DNA of 64,000 nucleotides from Sutcliffiella sp. FSL R7-0096 (GCF_038595065.1 NZ_CP152003.1:2584001-2648000), one strand, 5' to 3'; positions 23,963 to 32,750 are shown, counted from the stretch's first letter. Made by a program: numbers and translations. Notes: generated from the sequence alone by a model not told the origin.

Positions 23963-24463
23963 ATGTTACCATGGAACAAAATGTTTCCGTTCCCCAAAGA
24001 TTATATGAAAAAGGATATCTTCAAACAAACAGATATTGAAAACTGGATGTCAAAAGCAATGCAAGGGAAACTTCCTCCCACTCCTCAAATGCTTGGTACC
24101 ACAGATTTTTTTGCCCAATCATTAGAATTGATGAAAACAGCTCAAACAAAAAAGAAGAAAAGTAAAAATACATTTGAAGCAAATGTATTTGAAACACATG
24201 ATGAAGTGATCATCCGATTTCCAGTACCCACTGAAAGTCAGTTGCATCAATTAAAAACTTCATATAATACTACCGCTTTATTCATTGAAAATTTACCTGC
24301 TCCAGGAAACAAACAGACCGTAAAACTTCCCTGTCTCGTTAAAAGAAATAGCTCTAAGGCCAAGTTTCAGGACGGAATTTTGGAAATACGAATTTCTAAA
24401 GAGACAGAACAGCCTGTCACTAAGATACCGATTGAAGTCATAAAAAACAAACTGAAAAAGTAG
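23963..24463 (+). CDS. Hsp20/alpha-crystallin-like small protein, possibly spore-coat GerT-like
   Basis: 166 residues: about 55-residue N-terminal region (MLPWNKMFPFPKDYMKKDIF), a Lys-rich linker, then a beta-sandwich-like domain (FEANVFETHDEVIIRFPVP ... FIENLPAPG ... VKLPCLVKRNSSKAKFQDGILEIRISKE) with the GILEIRI motif typical of Hsp20/p23 folds (G-x-L-x-I). Bacillaceae have several such proteins tied to the spore coat (GerT, CotM). The exact orthologue is uncertain. GGAGGCGTTTAGC ribosome binding site; single gene. Confidence 0.6.
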   Translation: MLPWNKMFPFPKDYMKKDIFKQTDIENWMSKAMQGKLPPTPQMLGTTDFFAQSLELMKTAQTKKKKSKNTFEANVFETHDEVIIRFPVPTESQLHQLKTSYNTTALFIENLPAPGNKQTVKLPCLVKRNSSKAKFQDGILEIRISKETEQPVTKIPIEVIKNKLKK

Positions 24464-24482
24464 AGGGGGTTCCTCTACTTTT
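24456..24482. terminator. Bidirectional terminator
   Basis: AAAAGTAGAGG / CCTCTACTTTT hairpin between two convergent genes. Confidence 0.85.
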
Positions 24483-25611
24483 ATAATTGTTCCAAGAGAT
24501 TTTCTAAATCCAACGTCCAGGGCTCCTCAATGGAACCTCTATACAACTTAAATGTCACGTGTCTTGATTCAGTTCCACTTGTGTCCCTATGAATGTAAAG
24601 CTTCACACTTATAGGATAATAAAGCTTTGTATCGAAATCTTGGTTGGCAGGTAGGTCCGAAAGTCTTTTGACAAGGTCAATCTCTTCGAGGAATTTAACT
24701 TTTTGATCGAGAAGCTCTCTGTTCTGATCATCTAGAACAGAAGCGAGTATGAACCAGTCGTGTTGATGAATGGACAGGACAGTAGCATCCACTATTTCTG
24801 CTGGAGAAAGCTTTTCCGTGTGGTCAAGCCATTCCCCTGCCGCTTTTTTTATCATAATGGAGTGTGCATGATCCATCTTTCTTGATTTGTGCGTGATGCT
24901 GTCTTGAAAATGAATACAGAAATGTCCTGGAAATCCATTTTGAAGTGCTCCTTTTCCATGTGGCATACCGTGCATGGAGGCAGCATACTTATTATCTTCC
25001 GACAAAATCAGGATTGCTCTCCGATCCCAGCTCCAGGTCCCCCTGTATATTTCCTTCATTATCTTGGTATCAGCATTTGTCAGAGGTTGTACATCCGCAT
25101 GGTAGGATCCCGCTCTTCGTTGTACTTGAAAAGTCTGGCCAGTATCCAGATCAAGAACGGTAAAACTACTGTAACGAGGCAATGCGCTGTTTGCTTCATT
25201 CCATGTGATTAGATCTCCATAATGCATCCGGTAGAGTTTTTTCATATCCTTGGCCAATCGATGTGCTGCTTTTTCCGGAAGTATTAATATCGCTTTATTA
25301 TCTTTTAAATCGTATATATTCAATTGATGGTCAACGGCATATCTTTTCTCTCCTTCAAGGCTAATAAAGATATCTGTCGGCGGCACAGGATACGTAATTT
25401 CTTCCCATTTTCCTTTCTGTATGGCTTTCATCATACTTCTAGGCAATGGCATGTCCGTGATATATCGGGAATCCAAGGATGTTTGTGCATGATATAGAGC
25501 TGTATGCTCCTCCCCACCAAAAGCTGAAACCATGCCAGGTCCAACTGGGCTATTTATTGAATAGGCGATGACTGTAGCTAATACTACGAAAGTAATAATC
25601 CTTCTCACCAT
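24481..25611 (-). CDS. Secreted protein of unknown function with His/Cys active-site-like motif
   Basis: 376 residues, hydrophobic N-terminal export signal (about residues 5-22). No characterised family recognised. The central to C-terminal region has a conserved-looking block: WSWDRRAILIL, AASMHGMPHGKGAL, NGFPGHFCIHFQDS, THKSRKMDHAH and IKKAAGEW. The HG...GHFCIH cluster resembles a catalytic centre (compare the His/SHGC motifs of L,D-transpeptidases), suggesting an extracytoplasmic hydrolase or transpeptidase, but this is inference. AAGGAGGGATGA precedes the ATG. Single gene; a family A repeat lies directly upstream. Confidence 0.7.
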   Translation of the reverse strand: MVRRIITFVVLATVIAYSINSPVGPGMVSAFGGEEHTALYHAQTSLDSRYITDMPLPRSMMKAIQKGKWEEITYPVPPTDIFISLEGEKRYAVDHQLNIYDLKDNKAILILPEKAAHRLAKDMKKLYRMHYGDLITWNEANSALPRYSSFTVLDLDTGQTFQVQRRAGSYHADVQPLTNADTKIMKEIYRGTWSWDRRAILILSEDNKYAASMHGMPHGKGALQNGFPGHFCIHFQDSITHKSRKMDHAHSIMIKKAAGEWLDHTEKLSPAEIVDATVLSIHQHDWFILASVLDDQNRELLDQKVKFLEEIDLVKRLSDLPANQDFDTKLYYPISVKLYIHRDTSGTESRHVTFKLYRGSIEEPWTLDLENLLEQL

Positions 25612-25630
25612 TCATCCCTCCTTTTTTTAT

Positions 25631-25808
25631 ATAAGGCTATTTTCGTAAACTTTGTTGACCCTATATTTCTTACTGTCATGCTCTTTTCCAGATTGTACTT
25701 AAATTACTGACTGCATATTTTCAGGCAAGTAAACAGTTAAAAGTACTATTGCCGACTTTATATTGGAAAATAGCAACAATCTTTTAGAAAAGAGCTTTAT
25801 ATAAAAAG
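25631..25808 (-). repeat. AT-rich dispersed repeat family A, copy 3 (inverted)
   Basis: Minus-strand reading contains TCTAAAAGATTGTTGC, AAAGTCGGCAATAG, GAGCATGACAGTAAG and TTTACGAAAATAGCC in the same order as copies at 8700 and 49254. Fills most of the divergent gap between the secreted-protein gene and the ZIP transporter gene. Confidence 0.8.
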
Positions 25809-25908
25809 TACCTTAGTTATTTTGTCAAAAATGTAATTAAAGTATGTTGAATTTTTTTTCGTACACATTAGTAATATAAATCTTTTAGGATAAGATGGGT
25901 GAGTATGT

Positions 25909-26640
25909 GTGGTAGAGGCTTTGTTTTGGGGAGCGGTAGCCGGTTGCGCATTACTGCTTGGCGCTGTGGTCGGGTTGTTTGTGCAGATACCGAGGAAAAT
26001 AACGGGTTTTATCATGGCTTTTGGGACGGGAGTACTAATTGGGGCCGCATCCTTTGAATTATTAGGAAACATAGAAGCACAAGCAGGTTATAGCTATGCG
26101 ATTTTCGGCTTCTTAATCGGTGCTATTCTGTTCACCGCATTGGAATTTATCATTAGTAAAAAAGGTGGAAAAGAACGTAAGCTTTCAAAAGAAAAAAGTG
26201 AAGGGCATTCAGGCATGGCTATTTTTATGGGTTCCATCATGGACTCCATTCCTGAATCGGTCATTATTGGGGTAAGTTTAATAAAGGCGAATACAGTGAG
26301 TTGGGTTATTGTATTAGCTATCTTTATCAGTAATATTCCCGAGGCACTTTCAAGTTCCGTCGGTTTAAGAAAAGATGGATACTCGAAAAAGAAGATATTG
26401 CTCCTATGGACCATCGTTTTTACTTTAACTACTCTAAGCTCGTTATTTGGATTCATTGTTTTTAAGGAATTAGACGAGCTTTATATGTATATGGTCAGTG
26501 GGCTGGCAGCTGGAGGTATCATTGCAATGGTGGCATCTACGATGATGCCTGAAGCCTTTGAAGAAGGAGGACCGATTGTTGGCCTCCTGTCTGCACTTGG
26601 ATTATTATGCTCCTACGTCCTATCGAGTGGAATACTGTAA
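25909..26640 (+). CDS. ZIP-family metal transporter
   Basis: 243-residue membrane protein with 7-8 hydrophobic segments. Metal-binding transmembrane motifs HSGMAIFMGSIMDSIPES and ISNIPEALSSSVGL match the ZIP/ZupT-like family (zinc or iron import); a Lys/Glu-rich cytoplasmic loop (residues 81-100) precedes the first motif. The start is GTG at 25909 behind GGTGAG. Single gene ending in a strong bidirectional terminator. Metal specificity cannot be read from the sequence. Confidence 0.85.
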   Translation: MVEALFWGAVAGCALLLGAVVGLFVQIPRKITGFIMAFGTGVLIGAASFELLGNIEAQAGYSYAIFGFLIGAILFTALEFIISKKGGKERKLSKEKSEGHSGMAIFMGSIMDSIPESVIIGVSLIKANTVSWVIVLAIFISNIPEALSSSVGLRKDGYSKKKILLLWTIVFTLTTLSSLFGFIVFKELDELYMYMVSGLAAGGIIAMVASTMMPEAFEEGGPIVGLLSALGLLCSYVLSSGIL

Positions 26641-26641
26641 A

Positions 26642-26669
26642 GACCTCATCCATGAGGTTGGATGAGGTC
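26642..26669. terminator. Bidirectional terminator
   Basis: GACCTCATCC / GGATGAGGTC perfect stem between convergent ZIP and vanY-type genes. Confidence 0.85.
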
Positions 26670-26680
26670 CTTAATTAGGT

Positions 26681-27538
26681 TTATTGTTTTATGGCGCGGT
26701 CAAAGAACTCTTCCAATGTTAGGTCATGTTCCTGAATATATGTTGCTACTTCCTTCCCGACATAACGCAGATGCCATGGTTCATACTGGTATCCTGTAAT
26801 AACTTCTCCATCTTGTGGATAGCGTATAATGAAGCCATGCTCACTTGCATTCTCTTTTACCCATTTGCCTTCAGGGGTTTCGCCGAATTCTTCCGTCAGA
26901 TCGAGAGCGGCAGATCTGCTGGAAATGTCCATCGCCAACCCTGTCTGGTGCTCACTATGCCCTGGTATGGCTGAAACCGCATTTGTCTTTTCTTCTCCCC
27001 ACTTTTTAAGGTAAGTGTTGTAGATGCCATATTGCGTTTCATAGGAGCGGTAACCGGAGACTGCAAAGATCTCCACATTCTCCGCTTTTGCAGCAGCAAA
27101 CAGTTCTTCCAAGGCATGCGCTGCTTCTTCCCGCAGATATTTCTTGTCAAAATCACCTTCAAATGAAAATGGTACATCCGGAATAGTCAGGTCCTTTGGA
27201 ACATAGTCGGCTGGCAATGATTGATTTTTGTTTACCAAAACTAGAATATTATCCGTATTTTCAATTACCTTTTCTTCATTTAATACAGTAAAGAAAGGTT
27301 CTTCTAATATAAATTGGTTCTCATCCGTTTCAGGTGGTGCCTCCGTTTGCGGATTTTCTGCCGGTTTTTCCTCTTCTTCAACTGGTTCCTCTTCCTCAGG
27401 AACCTCTTCGACAACTTGTTCCGTTGCTTCTTCTTCCATGAAGTACTCCCAGAATTTCCAGTTTATATCATCAAGTTGATTGGAGCACCCAGTTAACAAC
27501 AATAAAATTACCAGGACAGAGAAATGTTTCTTTTTCAT
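26681..27538 (-). CDS. D-alanyl-D-alanine carboxypeptidase lipoprotein (VanY/YodJ type)
   Basis: 285 residues: lipoprotein signal with lipobox LLTGC, then a Glu/Pro-rich spacer (about residues 35-75) and a VanY peptidase M15 domain. Zinc/catalytic motifs: SGYRSYETQ, SEHQTGLAMD (S-x-H-x-x-G-x-A-x-D) and EPWHLRYVG. Trims the terminal D-Ala of peptidoglycan stem peptides at the outer membrane face. Related to B. subtilis YodJ, which is also near deoD/yodL. Single gene; GGTGATTATTGT before ATG. The 180 bp upstream hold nothing recognisable. Confidence 0.9.
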   Translation of the reverse strand: MKKKHFSVLVILLLLTGCSNQLDDINWKFWEYFMEEEATEQVVEEVPEEEEPVEEEEKPAENPQTEAPPETDENQFILEEPFFTVLNEEKVIENTDNILVLVNKNQSLPADYVPKDLTIPDVPFSFEGDFDKKYLREEAAHALEELFAAAKAENVEIFAVSGYRSYETQYGIYNTYLKKWGEEKTNAVSAIPGHSEHQTGLAMDISSRSAALDLTEEFGETPEGKWVKENASEHGFIIRYPQDGEVITGYQYEPWHLRYVGKEVATYIQEHDLTLEEFFDRAIKQ

Positions 27539-27717
27539 ACAATAATCACCTTTTTACTATTCTAATATAAGCATTATGTTTGGTTAGTTTCGAAAATAAA
27601 AAGTTCCACTCAGGGTGAAACATACTTAAACAGTGTACCATTAATCCTTGACTCCGTAAAAAGATTTTACTGCTACAATAGAAGATAAGAAAAAAGTCAC
27701 TATCCTACATTATGCGG

Positions 27718-28125
27718 TCAATGAGCATCTTTGAACATTTTTATATATACGTTTCTCTGTCGGGGCCCATCAAATTCACAGAAGAAGATCCCCTGCCAAG
27801 TACCGAGGACAAGATGACCTTCATGGATGATTATCTGTTGCGAACTCCCAAGTGTCATTGCTTTTAAGTGAGCTGCTGTATTTCCCTCCATATGGCGGTA
27901 TTTAGGATGTTCCCATGGATATACTTCATCAAGTCGCATCACGACATCTTTTACCACATCGGGATCCGCATTCTCATTGATGGTGATTCCGGCAGTAGTA
28001 TGGGGACAATATACGATCACATGCCCCTCTTTAACACCTGTTTTTTGCACCAGACTTTCAACCTTTCCCGTAATATCTTGCCATTCATCCCGGCTGGAAG
28101 TTTGCAATTTAATCGTATGTAACAT
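27718..28125 (-). CDS. YjbQ/UPF0047 family protein
   Basis: 135-residue conserved protein: [45 protein letters not shown] and [25 protein letters not shown] are family hallmarks with several metal-ligand-like His. Some members show weak thiamine-phosphate synthase activity in E. coli; the physiological role is unknown. The ATG at 28125 has AAAGGATG upstream; upstream in-frame codons lack a ribosome binding site. Monocistronic. Confidence 0.88.
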   Translation of the reverse strand: MLHTIKLQTSSRDEWQDITGKVESLVQKTGVKEGHVIVYCPHTTAGITINENADPDVVKDVVMRLDEVYPWEHPKYRHMEGNTAAHLKAMTLGSSQQIIIHEGHLVLGTWQGIFFCEFDGPRQRNVYIKMFKDAH

Positions 28126-28210
28126 TAATAACATCCTTTCATTTTGGTAGATCACCTGTAATACATTATTACACGTAATCAAAAACTGCTAAACCAGTCT
28201 TACATCGAAA

Positions 28211-28241
28211 AAAGCCCTTGAGTTGTTATCCCAAGGGCTTT
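28211..28241 (-). terminator. Terminator of deoD
   Basis: AAAGCCCTTG / CAAGGGCTTT stem with a minus-strand TTTTTT tail. Confidence 0.85.
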
Positions 28242-28248
28242 ACAAGTA

Positions 28249-28953
28249 TTATTTTTTAGTTACAGCTTCCAATGCCACTTCCATCATGTCGCTGAATGTG
28301 GATTGGCGCTCTTCTGAAGTTGTTTCTTCTCCAGTAAGAATGTGGTCACTAACCGTAAGAACAGATAGCGCATTACGACCGTATTTTGCTGCCAAAGTAT
28401 AAAGGGCTGCAGATTCCATTTCGATTGCAAGGATTCCATATTTTGCCCATTTTTCAAGCTCGCCGTTATCATTGTAGAACATGTCGGCAGTGAAGACATT
28501 CCCGACTTTCAGGTTAAGCCCTTTCTCCACTCCCACGTCATAAGCCTTTTTTAGAAGGTCGAAGTTTGCAGTCGGAGCGTAATCCACGCCACCGAATGTC
28601 AAACGGTTCATCTGGGAATCAGTGGATGCACTCATAGCCAAGATGACGTCACGCACCTTCACATCCTTCTGGATAGCTCCGCAAGTTCCTACCCGAACCA
28701 GGTTTTGAACATTATATTCATTCATTAATTCATTAATGTAAATGGAAATGGAAGGTACACCCATGCCAGTACCCTGTACAGATATTCTCTCGCCCTTGTA
28801 TGTACCTGTGAAACCAAGCATTCCTCTTACTTCATTGTAGCAGACCGCATCCTCAAGGAAAGTTTCTGCTATATATTTTGCACGTAACGGATCTCCAGGT
28901 AATAGAATCGTTTCCGCTATTTCACCTTGTTTTGCTCCAATATGTACACTCAT
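28249..28953 (-). CDS. deoD: Purine-nucleoside phosphorylase DeoD
   Basis: 234-residue hexameric-type nucleoside phosphorylase: phosphate-binding [34 protein letters not shown], and the ligand-binding Glu-Met-Glu in [12 protein letters not shown]. Releases the base from purine (deoxy)nucleosides. TAGGAGGTAAC precedes the ATG. Monocistronic; upstream of yodL, as in B. subtilis. Confidence 0.95.
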   Translation of the reverse strand: MSVHIGAKQGEIAETILLPGDPLRAKYIAETFLEDAVCYNEVRGMLGFTGTYKGERISVQGTGMGVPSISIYINELMNEYNVQNLVRVGTCGAIQKDVKVRDVILAMSASTDSQMNRLTFGGVDYAPTANFDLLKKAYDVGVEKGLNLKVGNVFTADMFYNDNGELEKWAKYGILAIEMESAALYTLAAKYGRNALSVLTVSDHILTGEETTSEERQSTFSDMMEVALEAVTKK

Positions 28954-29119
28954 TATGTTACCTCCTAATAGCTCTTGCCATTGTTACTTTACAACAATGA
29001 CTACTATACCATATATTACCCATGTTTCAAAAGAATCTCTCCCTAAAAAAGCGCATTCTTTTACAGTTGCAGCAGAAAATAAAAGGGAAAGATATTCTCC
29101 TTTCAGGAAGGTGATCCAA

Positions 29120-29227
29120 TTGAAAAAAAAGCTAAGACAAGCTGTTGAACATGCGAATGCAACGAACACAACGAAAAAGAAAACTGCTGAGCCACACACT
29201 TCCAGACGAGATAAGCAACAAAGCTAA
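29120..29227 (+). CDS. Small basic protein, 35 residues, unknown
   Basis: TTG start at 29120 behind AGGAAGGTG. It encodes a Lys/Thr-rich peptide beginning MKKKLRQAVEHANATN and ending RRDKQQS. No family recognised. It precedes another small basic ORF by 33 bp, so the two could be a small operon, possibly spore-associated given composition. Confidence is limited by size. Confidence 0.4.
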   Translation: MKKKLRQAVEHANATNTTKKKTAEPHTSRRDKQQS

Positions 29228-29260
29228 AATGCACCCCTATCTAAAAAGGAGCTGGGATAA

Positions 29261-29404
29261 ATGGGAAAGAAACACCGTAACAGAATTAATGGGCAGAAGA
29301 AGAACAACCATATCAGTCCTGAGGCAATTGAAGCGGAACACACAGCTCATAAAAAGGAACACTCACCGAAGGGCCGTAAAAACGGGCCAGGAAACCATAT
29401 TTAA
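29261..29404 (+). CDS. Small His/Lys-rich protein, 47 residues, unknown (possibly a small spore protein)
   Basis: ATG at 29261 with AAAAGGAGCTGGG upstream. Product starts MGKKHRNRINGQKKNN and ends RKNGPGNHI; hydrophilic, rich in His, Lys and Asn, similar in character to minor small acid-soluble spore proteins. A terminator hairpin follows 6 bp after the stop, supporting a real gene. No certain family. Confidence 0.55.
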   Translation: MGKKHRNRINGQKKNNHISPEAIEAEHTAHKKEHSPKGRKNGPGNHI

Positions 29405-29409
29405 AACAA

Positions 29410-29436
29410 AAGGGGCAAAGTTTGATCTTTGCCCTT
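29410..29436. terminator. Bidirectional terminator
   Basis: AAGGGGCAAAG / CTTTGCCCTT hairpin between a plus-strand small ORF and minus-strand yodL. Confidence 0.8.
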
Positions 29437-29443
29437 TCCTACC

Positions 29444-29758
29444 TTAACGCACAGCCACCCGATTTATTTTGTTCCACCCACCGAACTCCAAACGGTAGTA
29501 GGTTATTCCTAGAGTACCTTCATCAATCATGAGGACATCACCTGTTGCAATAAATCTTCCCTCGTAATCACGCGGTATGGAATCTGTTACATTGAATTTT
29601 TTATATACTTTATCCACTACATCCTGATGACTGGTTCCTTCCATGGTTAATCGGAAAATGGGATTGTACCCTTTAGATTCCCCGTAATTAGGTGTTTGCA
29701 TAATGGTGACATCATATTCCCCTGTACCCATCTTCATCATTCTTTTAAGAGCCAACAT
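29444..29758 (-). CDS. yodL: YodL-like protein
   Basis: About 104 residues. Segments YDVTIMQTPNYG, VDKVYKKFNVTDSIPRDYEGRFIATGDVLMIDEG and YYRLEFGGWNKINRVAVR match the YodL family. YodL of B. subtilis affects cell shape (reported to act on MreB) when expressed during sporulation. The ATG at 29758 is preferred over the GTG at 29767 for ribosome-binding-site spacing. Synteny deoD-yodL conserved. Confidence 0.85.
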   Translation of the reverse strand: MLALKRMMKMGTGEYDVTIMQTPNYGESKGYNPIFRLTMEGTSHQDVVDKVYKKFNVTDSIPRDYEGRFIATGDVLMIDEGTLGITYYRLEFGGWNKINRVAVR

Positions 29759-29935
29759 CCTTTTCACCCCTCAACCATTTCTATATATAGAATTAGCAAT
29801 CCACCTTGTCGAATCCTTCATCAGATTATAAAAAGTTTTGTCGAAAAAAATAATTATGTGTTTGAGAGCCTTTTGACACCTTTCAAATCATTAAATCCAC
29901 TTCTTCCTCATAAGATAACCCGAGGTGGTGAAATT

Positions 29936-31054
29936 ATGTTGTCCAACTGGTTTTCTGGTGCATCATCCAAGCCAAAAAATAAGCTGATGGTACAGGTATG
30001 GACCTCAGCAGATAAAGAGCAACTGACTAAAGAATGGACAACATCCACTTCCACCACATCACCAAACGCATTTGAGCAAGAACTAATCTTGGAAATCCGC
30101 AACAAAACATCAAACCTCAATCACAATAATGTAACAAGAACAAATGCTTACCTGGACTATTATCTAAAGCATCCAGAGGTCCATTGGAGCCTATTGGCTC
30201 ACATGGTATCAAGAAACGGGGGATGGAATATGACAGACTTGAAGGCTAGTCATATATCCACACTACTTTCTTATGAGAAAACCTCCATCTTGTTTCGTTT
30301 TCTTGAGAAAGCCAATCATCTCATCTTCCAAGATGCATACCCTCAACTACTCCTATACGAAGAAAGCAAAAAGTTGGGAAGATCGCTATTTCATCTCCTC
30401 TCCGAATTTCATGTTTCACCTTTCATGAATCCTATATGGACACTTTTTTGGGATAACAACAAAAAAAAAGAGCTTCTTACCGTTTCATTGATCATAAATG
30501 AACAGAGTTTCATCGAATATAACCTTCTCCAAAATCCATTCTTTCAGCAAAAAGTTCTATCCAGTTTTACTTATCAATTACAGGAAAAGCTAGGTTTTAC
30601 TCTAGTTCTCTTTCCTTATTTGAAAGGCTCAAACACCTTTTTAACAGGACTTAAAGTACAACAATTTTCCAACCTCGCGACACGCATTGAAATCGGCAAA
30701 GAACTTTATGTCCTTTTGTTTAAGAATCAGACGGTCCTGCAGGGATGCTTACGTTTCAGCAGGGAAAAAACCCATTCTGGCTCCAGGGCGGATTACTTCC
30801 CCTCTGTTTTTTCGTCTGAACCTACCACTGCCCGTAAAATATATAGTCCAACTATAGAAGCATCATGGGCGGATTACGATCACACTCCCATTACTCCTGT
30901 TGCATGGTTTAAAGACATTCAGGATGCGAGCAGTTTTTTTTATCTTCCATCTAGCATGGTTCCTGCAGATATGGAGAAAACACATTTATATAACGTAATG
31001 AAGCTTACGGGAATGTCTGAACTTCATGGGATTTTTTTTGAGTCGGAAAAATGA
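29936..31054 (+). CDS. DUF2515-like protein (YppC type)
   Basis: 372 residues, cytoplasmic, no signal peptide. NAYLDYYLKHPEVHWSLLAHM, SRNGGWNMTDLK and YEESKKLGRSLFHLL segments resemble the DUF2515/YppC family of Bacillaceae, function unknown. The ATG at 29936 follows GAGGTGGTG; the frame is open further upstream but without a start signal. A SRADYFPSVFS...YSPTIEASWADYDH block near residues 285-320 is notable. Family assignment from memory of conserved phrases. Confidence 0.65.
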   Translation: MLSNWFSGASSKPKNKLMVQVWTSADKEQLTKEWTTSTSTTSPNAFEQELILEIRNKTSNLNHNNVTRTNAYLDYYLKHPEVHWSLLAHMVSRNGGWNMTDLKASHISTLLSYEKTSILFRFLEKANHLIFQDAYPQLLLYEESKKLGRSLFHLLSEFHVSPFMNPIWTLFWDNNKKKELLTVSLIINEQSFIEYNLLQNPFFQQKVLSSFTYQLQEKLGFTLVLFPYLKGSNTFLTGLKVQQFSNLATRIEIGKELYVLLFKNQTVLQGCLRFSREKTHSGSRADYFPSVFSSEPTTARKIYSPTIEASWADYDHTPITPVAWFKDIQDASSFFYLPSSMVPADMEKTHLYNVMKLTGMSELHGIFFESEK

Positions 31055-31090
31055 GATGGATGATCTCATTCTACGTTGAACGGTTGTGCT

Positions 31091-31193
31091 TGCCCGGGTA
31101 GTGAGTATGAATGTCCGAAGATTTCAGTGTCTTGTCCGAACGAAATTCTCGAGTGTCCAAACATCCCCTGTAGGACTGCAATATTTGTCCGAA
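31091..31193. repeat. 21-bp-period array of TGTCCGAA words
   Basis: TGCCCGGG at 31091, TGTCCGAA at 31112 and 31133, and TGTCCAAA at 31154 are spaced exactly 21 bp. A further TGTCCGAA at 31186 is out of register. Gene-free DNA following the DUF2515-like gene. Confidence 0.7.
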
Positions 31194-31297
31194 CCCTTTA
31201 ACACGGCTCAAAAATGGCTTGTTTTCCTAATGATTTCCACCAACCGTACACAAAAAAAACACCATCACCATCATAAATTGATGTCCTAGTTAAAAAA

Positions 31298-31334
31298 GCT
31301 GTTCCCAAGGCATTACACTCGCCTAAGAAACAGC
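31298..31334 (-). terminator. Terminator of yozD
   Basis: Interrupted stem GCTGTT...GGC/GCC...AACAGC with a minus-strand TTTTTT tail. Confidence 0.75.
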
Positions 31335-31372
31335 ATTGCTTGTATTATTTTTTTCTGAAGTTTTTTAGGTTT

Positions 31373-31540
31373 CTATTCTATTTCTTCATCAATAATGCAT
31401 TTTTCCAGTAGATAATCGAACATGATATCCGCCAACTCTTCAATCTCGCTTTCAGCTGGAACATACCCACGCCTTACCAGCTCATTGTAAAAGAACTCGG
31501 CAATTTCCTCTGTATCAATAACTACTTCGATTTCTTTCAC
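31373..31540 (-). CDS. yozD: YozD-like small protein
   Basis: 55-residue acidic protein starting with GTG at 31540 behind AGGGGTGAT. The sequence KEIEVVIDTEEIAEFFYNEL followed by RRGYVPAESEIEELADI and FDYLLEKCIIDEE matches YozD, placed between yodM/yodL and yodN in B. subtilis. Function unknown. It continues the deoD-yodL-yozD-yodN-yozE-yokU-kamA synteny. Confidence 0.85.
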   Translation of the reverse strand: MKEIEVVIDTEEIAEFFYNELVRRGYVPAESEIEELADIMFDYLLEKCIIDEEIE

Positions 31541-31720
31541 AATATCACCCCTTTTTAAAGGTTTATGTACGTCTATATAGATATATGTCTTACTCTCTAT
31601 ATTAATCCATCCTAATGGACAAATGCTATCTTTGTTTTAAAAAAATTCAGAAAAAGACATATAAAACTCCTTCCTTGCATAAATTGGGACAAAAGGACAA
31701 GCATTCACTGGAAGGGAGAA

Positions 31721-31885
31721 ATGATGATGAGAAACGTCTTGGCAAGCTTAGAAAGATTAGGAGAAGAGGAAGTATTGTTACCTCTCTTAGATAAAATGTC
31801 GGATAAACTGATCCTTGCTACCGCAATAATCGGTGGTCCGTTTTTCATCTATTTGCTCTTTCAATTCTCCATGCTACTTTTCTAA
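31721..31885 (+). CDS. Small single-pass membrane protein, 54 residues
   Basis: ATG cluster at 31721 with GGAAGGGAGAA upstream. N-terminal amphipathic acidic half (RNVLASLERLGEEEVLLPLLDK) and a C-terminal transmembrane helix (LILATAIIGGPFFIYLLF). Its 3' end overlaps the 3' end of yodN on the other strand by 12 bp. No family recognised. Confidence 0.5.
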   Translation: MMMRNVLASLERLGEEEVLLPLLDKMSDKLILATAIIGGPFFIYLLFQFSMLLF

Positions 31886-32581
31886 TTGACTATGTTTTTT
31901 TCCATCCATGTATTTTTTTAAGTTTTTCATGACAAGATTCATAACTTCCTTGTACTCCTCATCACCAAAAATATCATGCAACACTTTGTAATCATTGTAG
32001 ACATCCAAAAGACCATCAATTATTCGTTGATATTCTTTGTTATATTCCTCTTTTTTATAATGTTTGTTTGATCCCGTCATCGGATTATACAACTCCAAGC
32101 TTGTATTTTCTTTGTTGAACATATAGGACAATCCAAGTTTGTGGATAAGAATTTCGGCATGTTCATGGTGGATGACCATTGTCAATTCTTCCTCACCGGC
32201 TTCCAACCATTCTCCGTCTGACAATCTAGTCAGCTCGTATATGATGTCTTCCCATGAGTCCTCTTTATACCTCCATATCTCCGTGCGGAACCCAACAATT
32301 TTAAATAATTCTTTCCCATATCCGGCAACATGTACGATGTCACCGATGAAATAGAGATACTTGATATCAAGACGTTCGGTTACTAGAACTTTTCCCTCAT
32401 ATTCGGAAACAAAAGCCAATGTTTCTTCTTGATACAGCCCATCGCTTGAATTGACCTCATATACGTACGCACCATCAATTTGCTTCATGTCCGTCACTTT
32501 ACCGACAGTTCCATAGATGGTGATGACAACAATATCGCCAATTTTATATTTCGGTTTATTTGGTTTCTTGTTCTTTCCCAT
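31874..32581 (-). CDS. yodN: YodN-like protein
   Basis: About 235 residues. N-terminal KYKIGDIVVITIYGTVGKVTDMKQIDGAYVYEV and FRTEIWRYKEDSWEDIIYELTRLSDGEWLEAGEE match YodN of B. subtilis. Two SH3-like GDIV repeats (about residues 18 and 85) suggest a beta-barrel duplication. Function unknown. The ATG at 32581 is chosen for GGGGAG upstream. Confidence 0.85.
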   Translation of the reverse strand: MGKNKKPNKPKYKIGDIVVITIYGTVGKVTDMKQIDGAYVYEVNSSDGLYQEETLAFVSEYEGKVLVTERLDIKYLYFIGDIVHVAGYGKELFKIVGFRTEIWRYKEDSWEDIIYELTRLSDGEWLEAGEEELTMVIHHEHAEILIHKLGLSYMFNKENTSLELYNPMTGSNKHYKKEEYNKEYQRIIDGLLDVYNDYKVLHDIFGDEEYKEVMNLVMKNLKKYMDGKKHSQLEK

Positions 32582-32714
32582 ATAATTTCTCCCCATTTAT
32601 CACTGTGGCTTTGATAGTAATGTATTATATGCAGGAAGAGGTAAAATCGCCAAAGTGTAAGGATAAAAAGTATAAAACGAATAAGCTTTAGAAGAAGTCC
32701 TTATAAATACGAAA

Positions 32715-32737
32715 ACGCACCCTATTAACGGGTGCGT
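32715..32737 (-). terminator. Terminator of yozE
   Basis: ACGCACCC / GGGTGCGT stem, minus-strand TTTTC tail. Confidence 0.7.
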
Positions 32738-32750
32738 CTCACGAAGGCCT

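Noticed and set aside
29696-29935. Upstream extension of the DUF2515-like ORF
   Set aside because: The frame is open, but the only good ribosome binding site (GAGGTGGTG) precedes the ATG at 29936, and the extension overlaps the divergent yodL gene.
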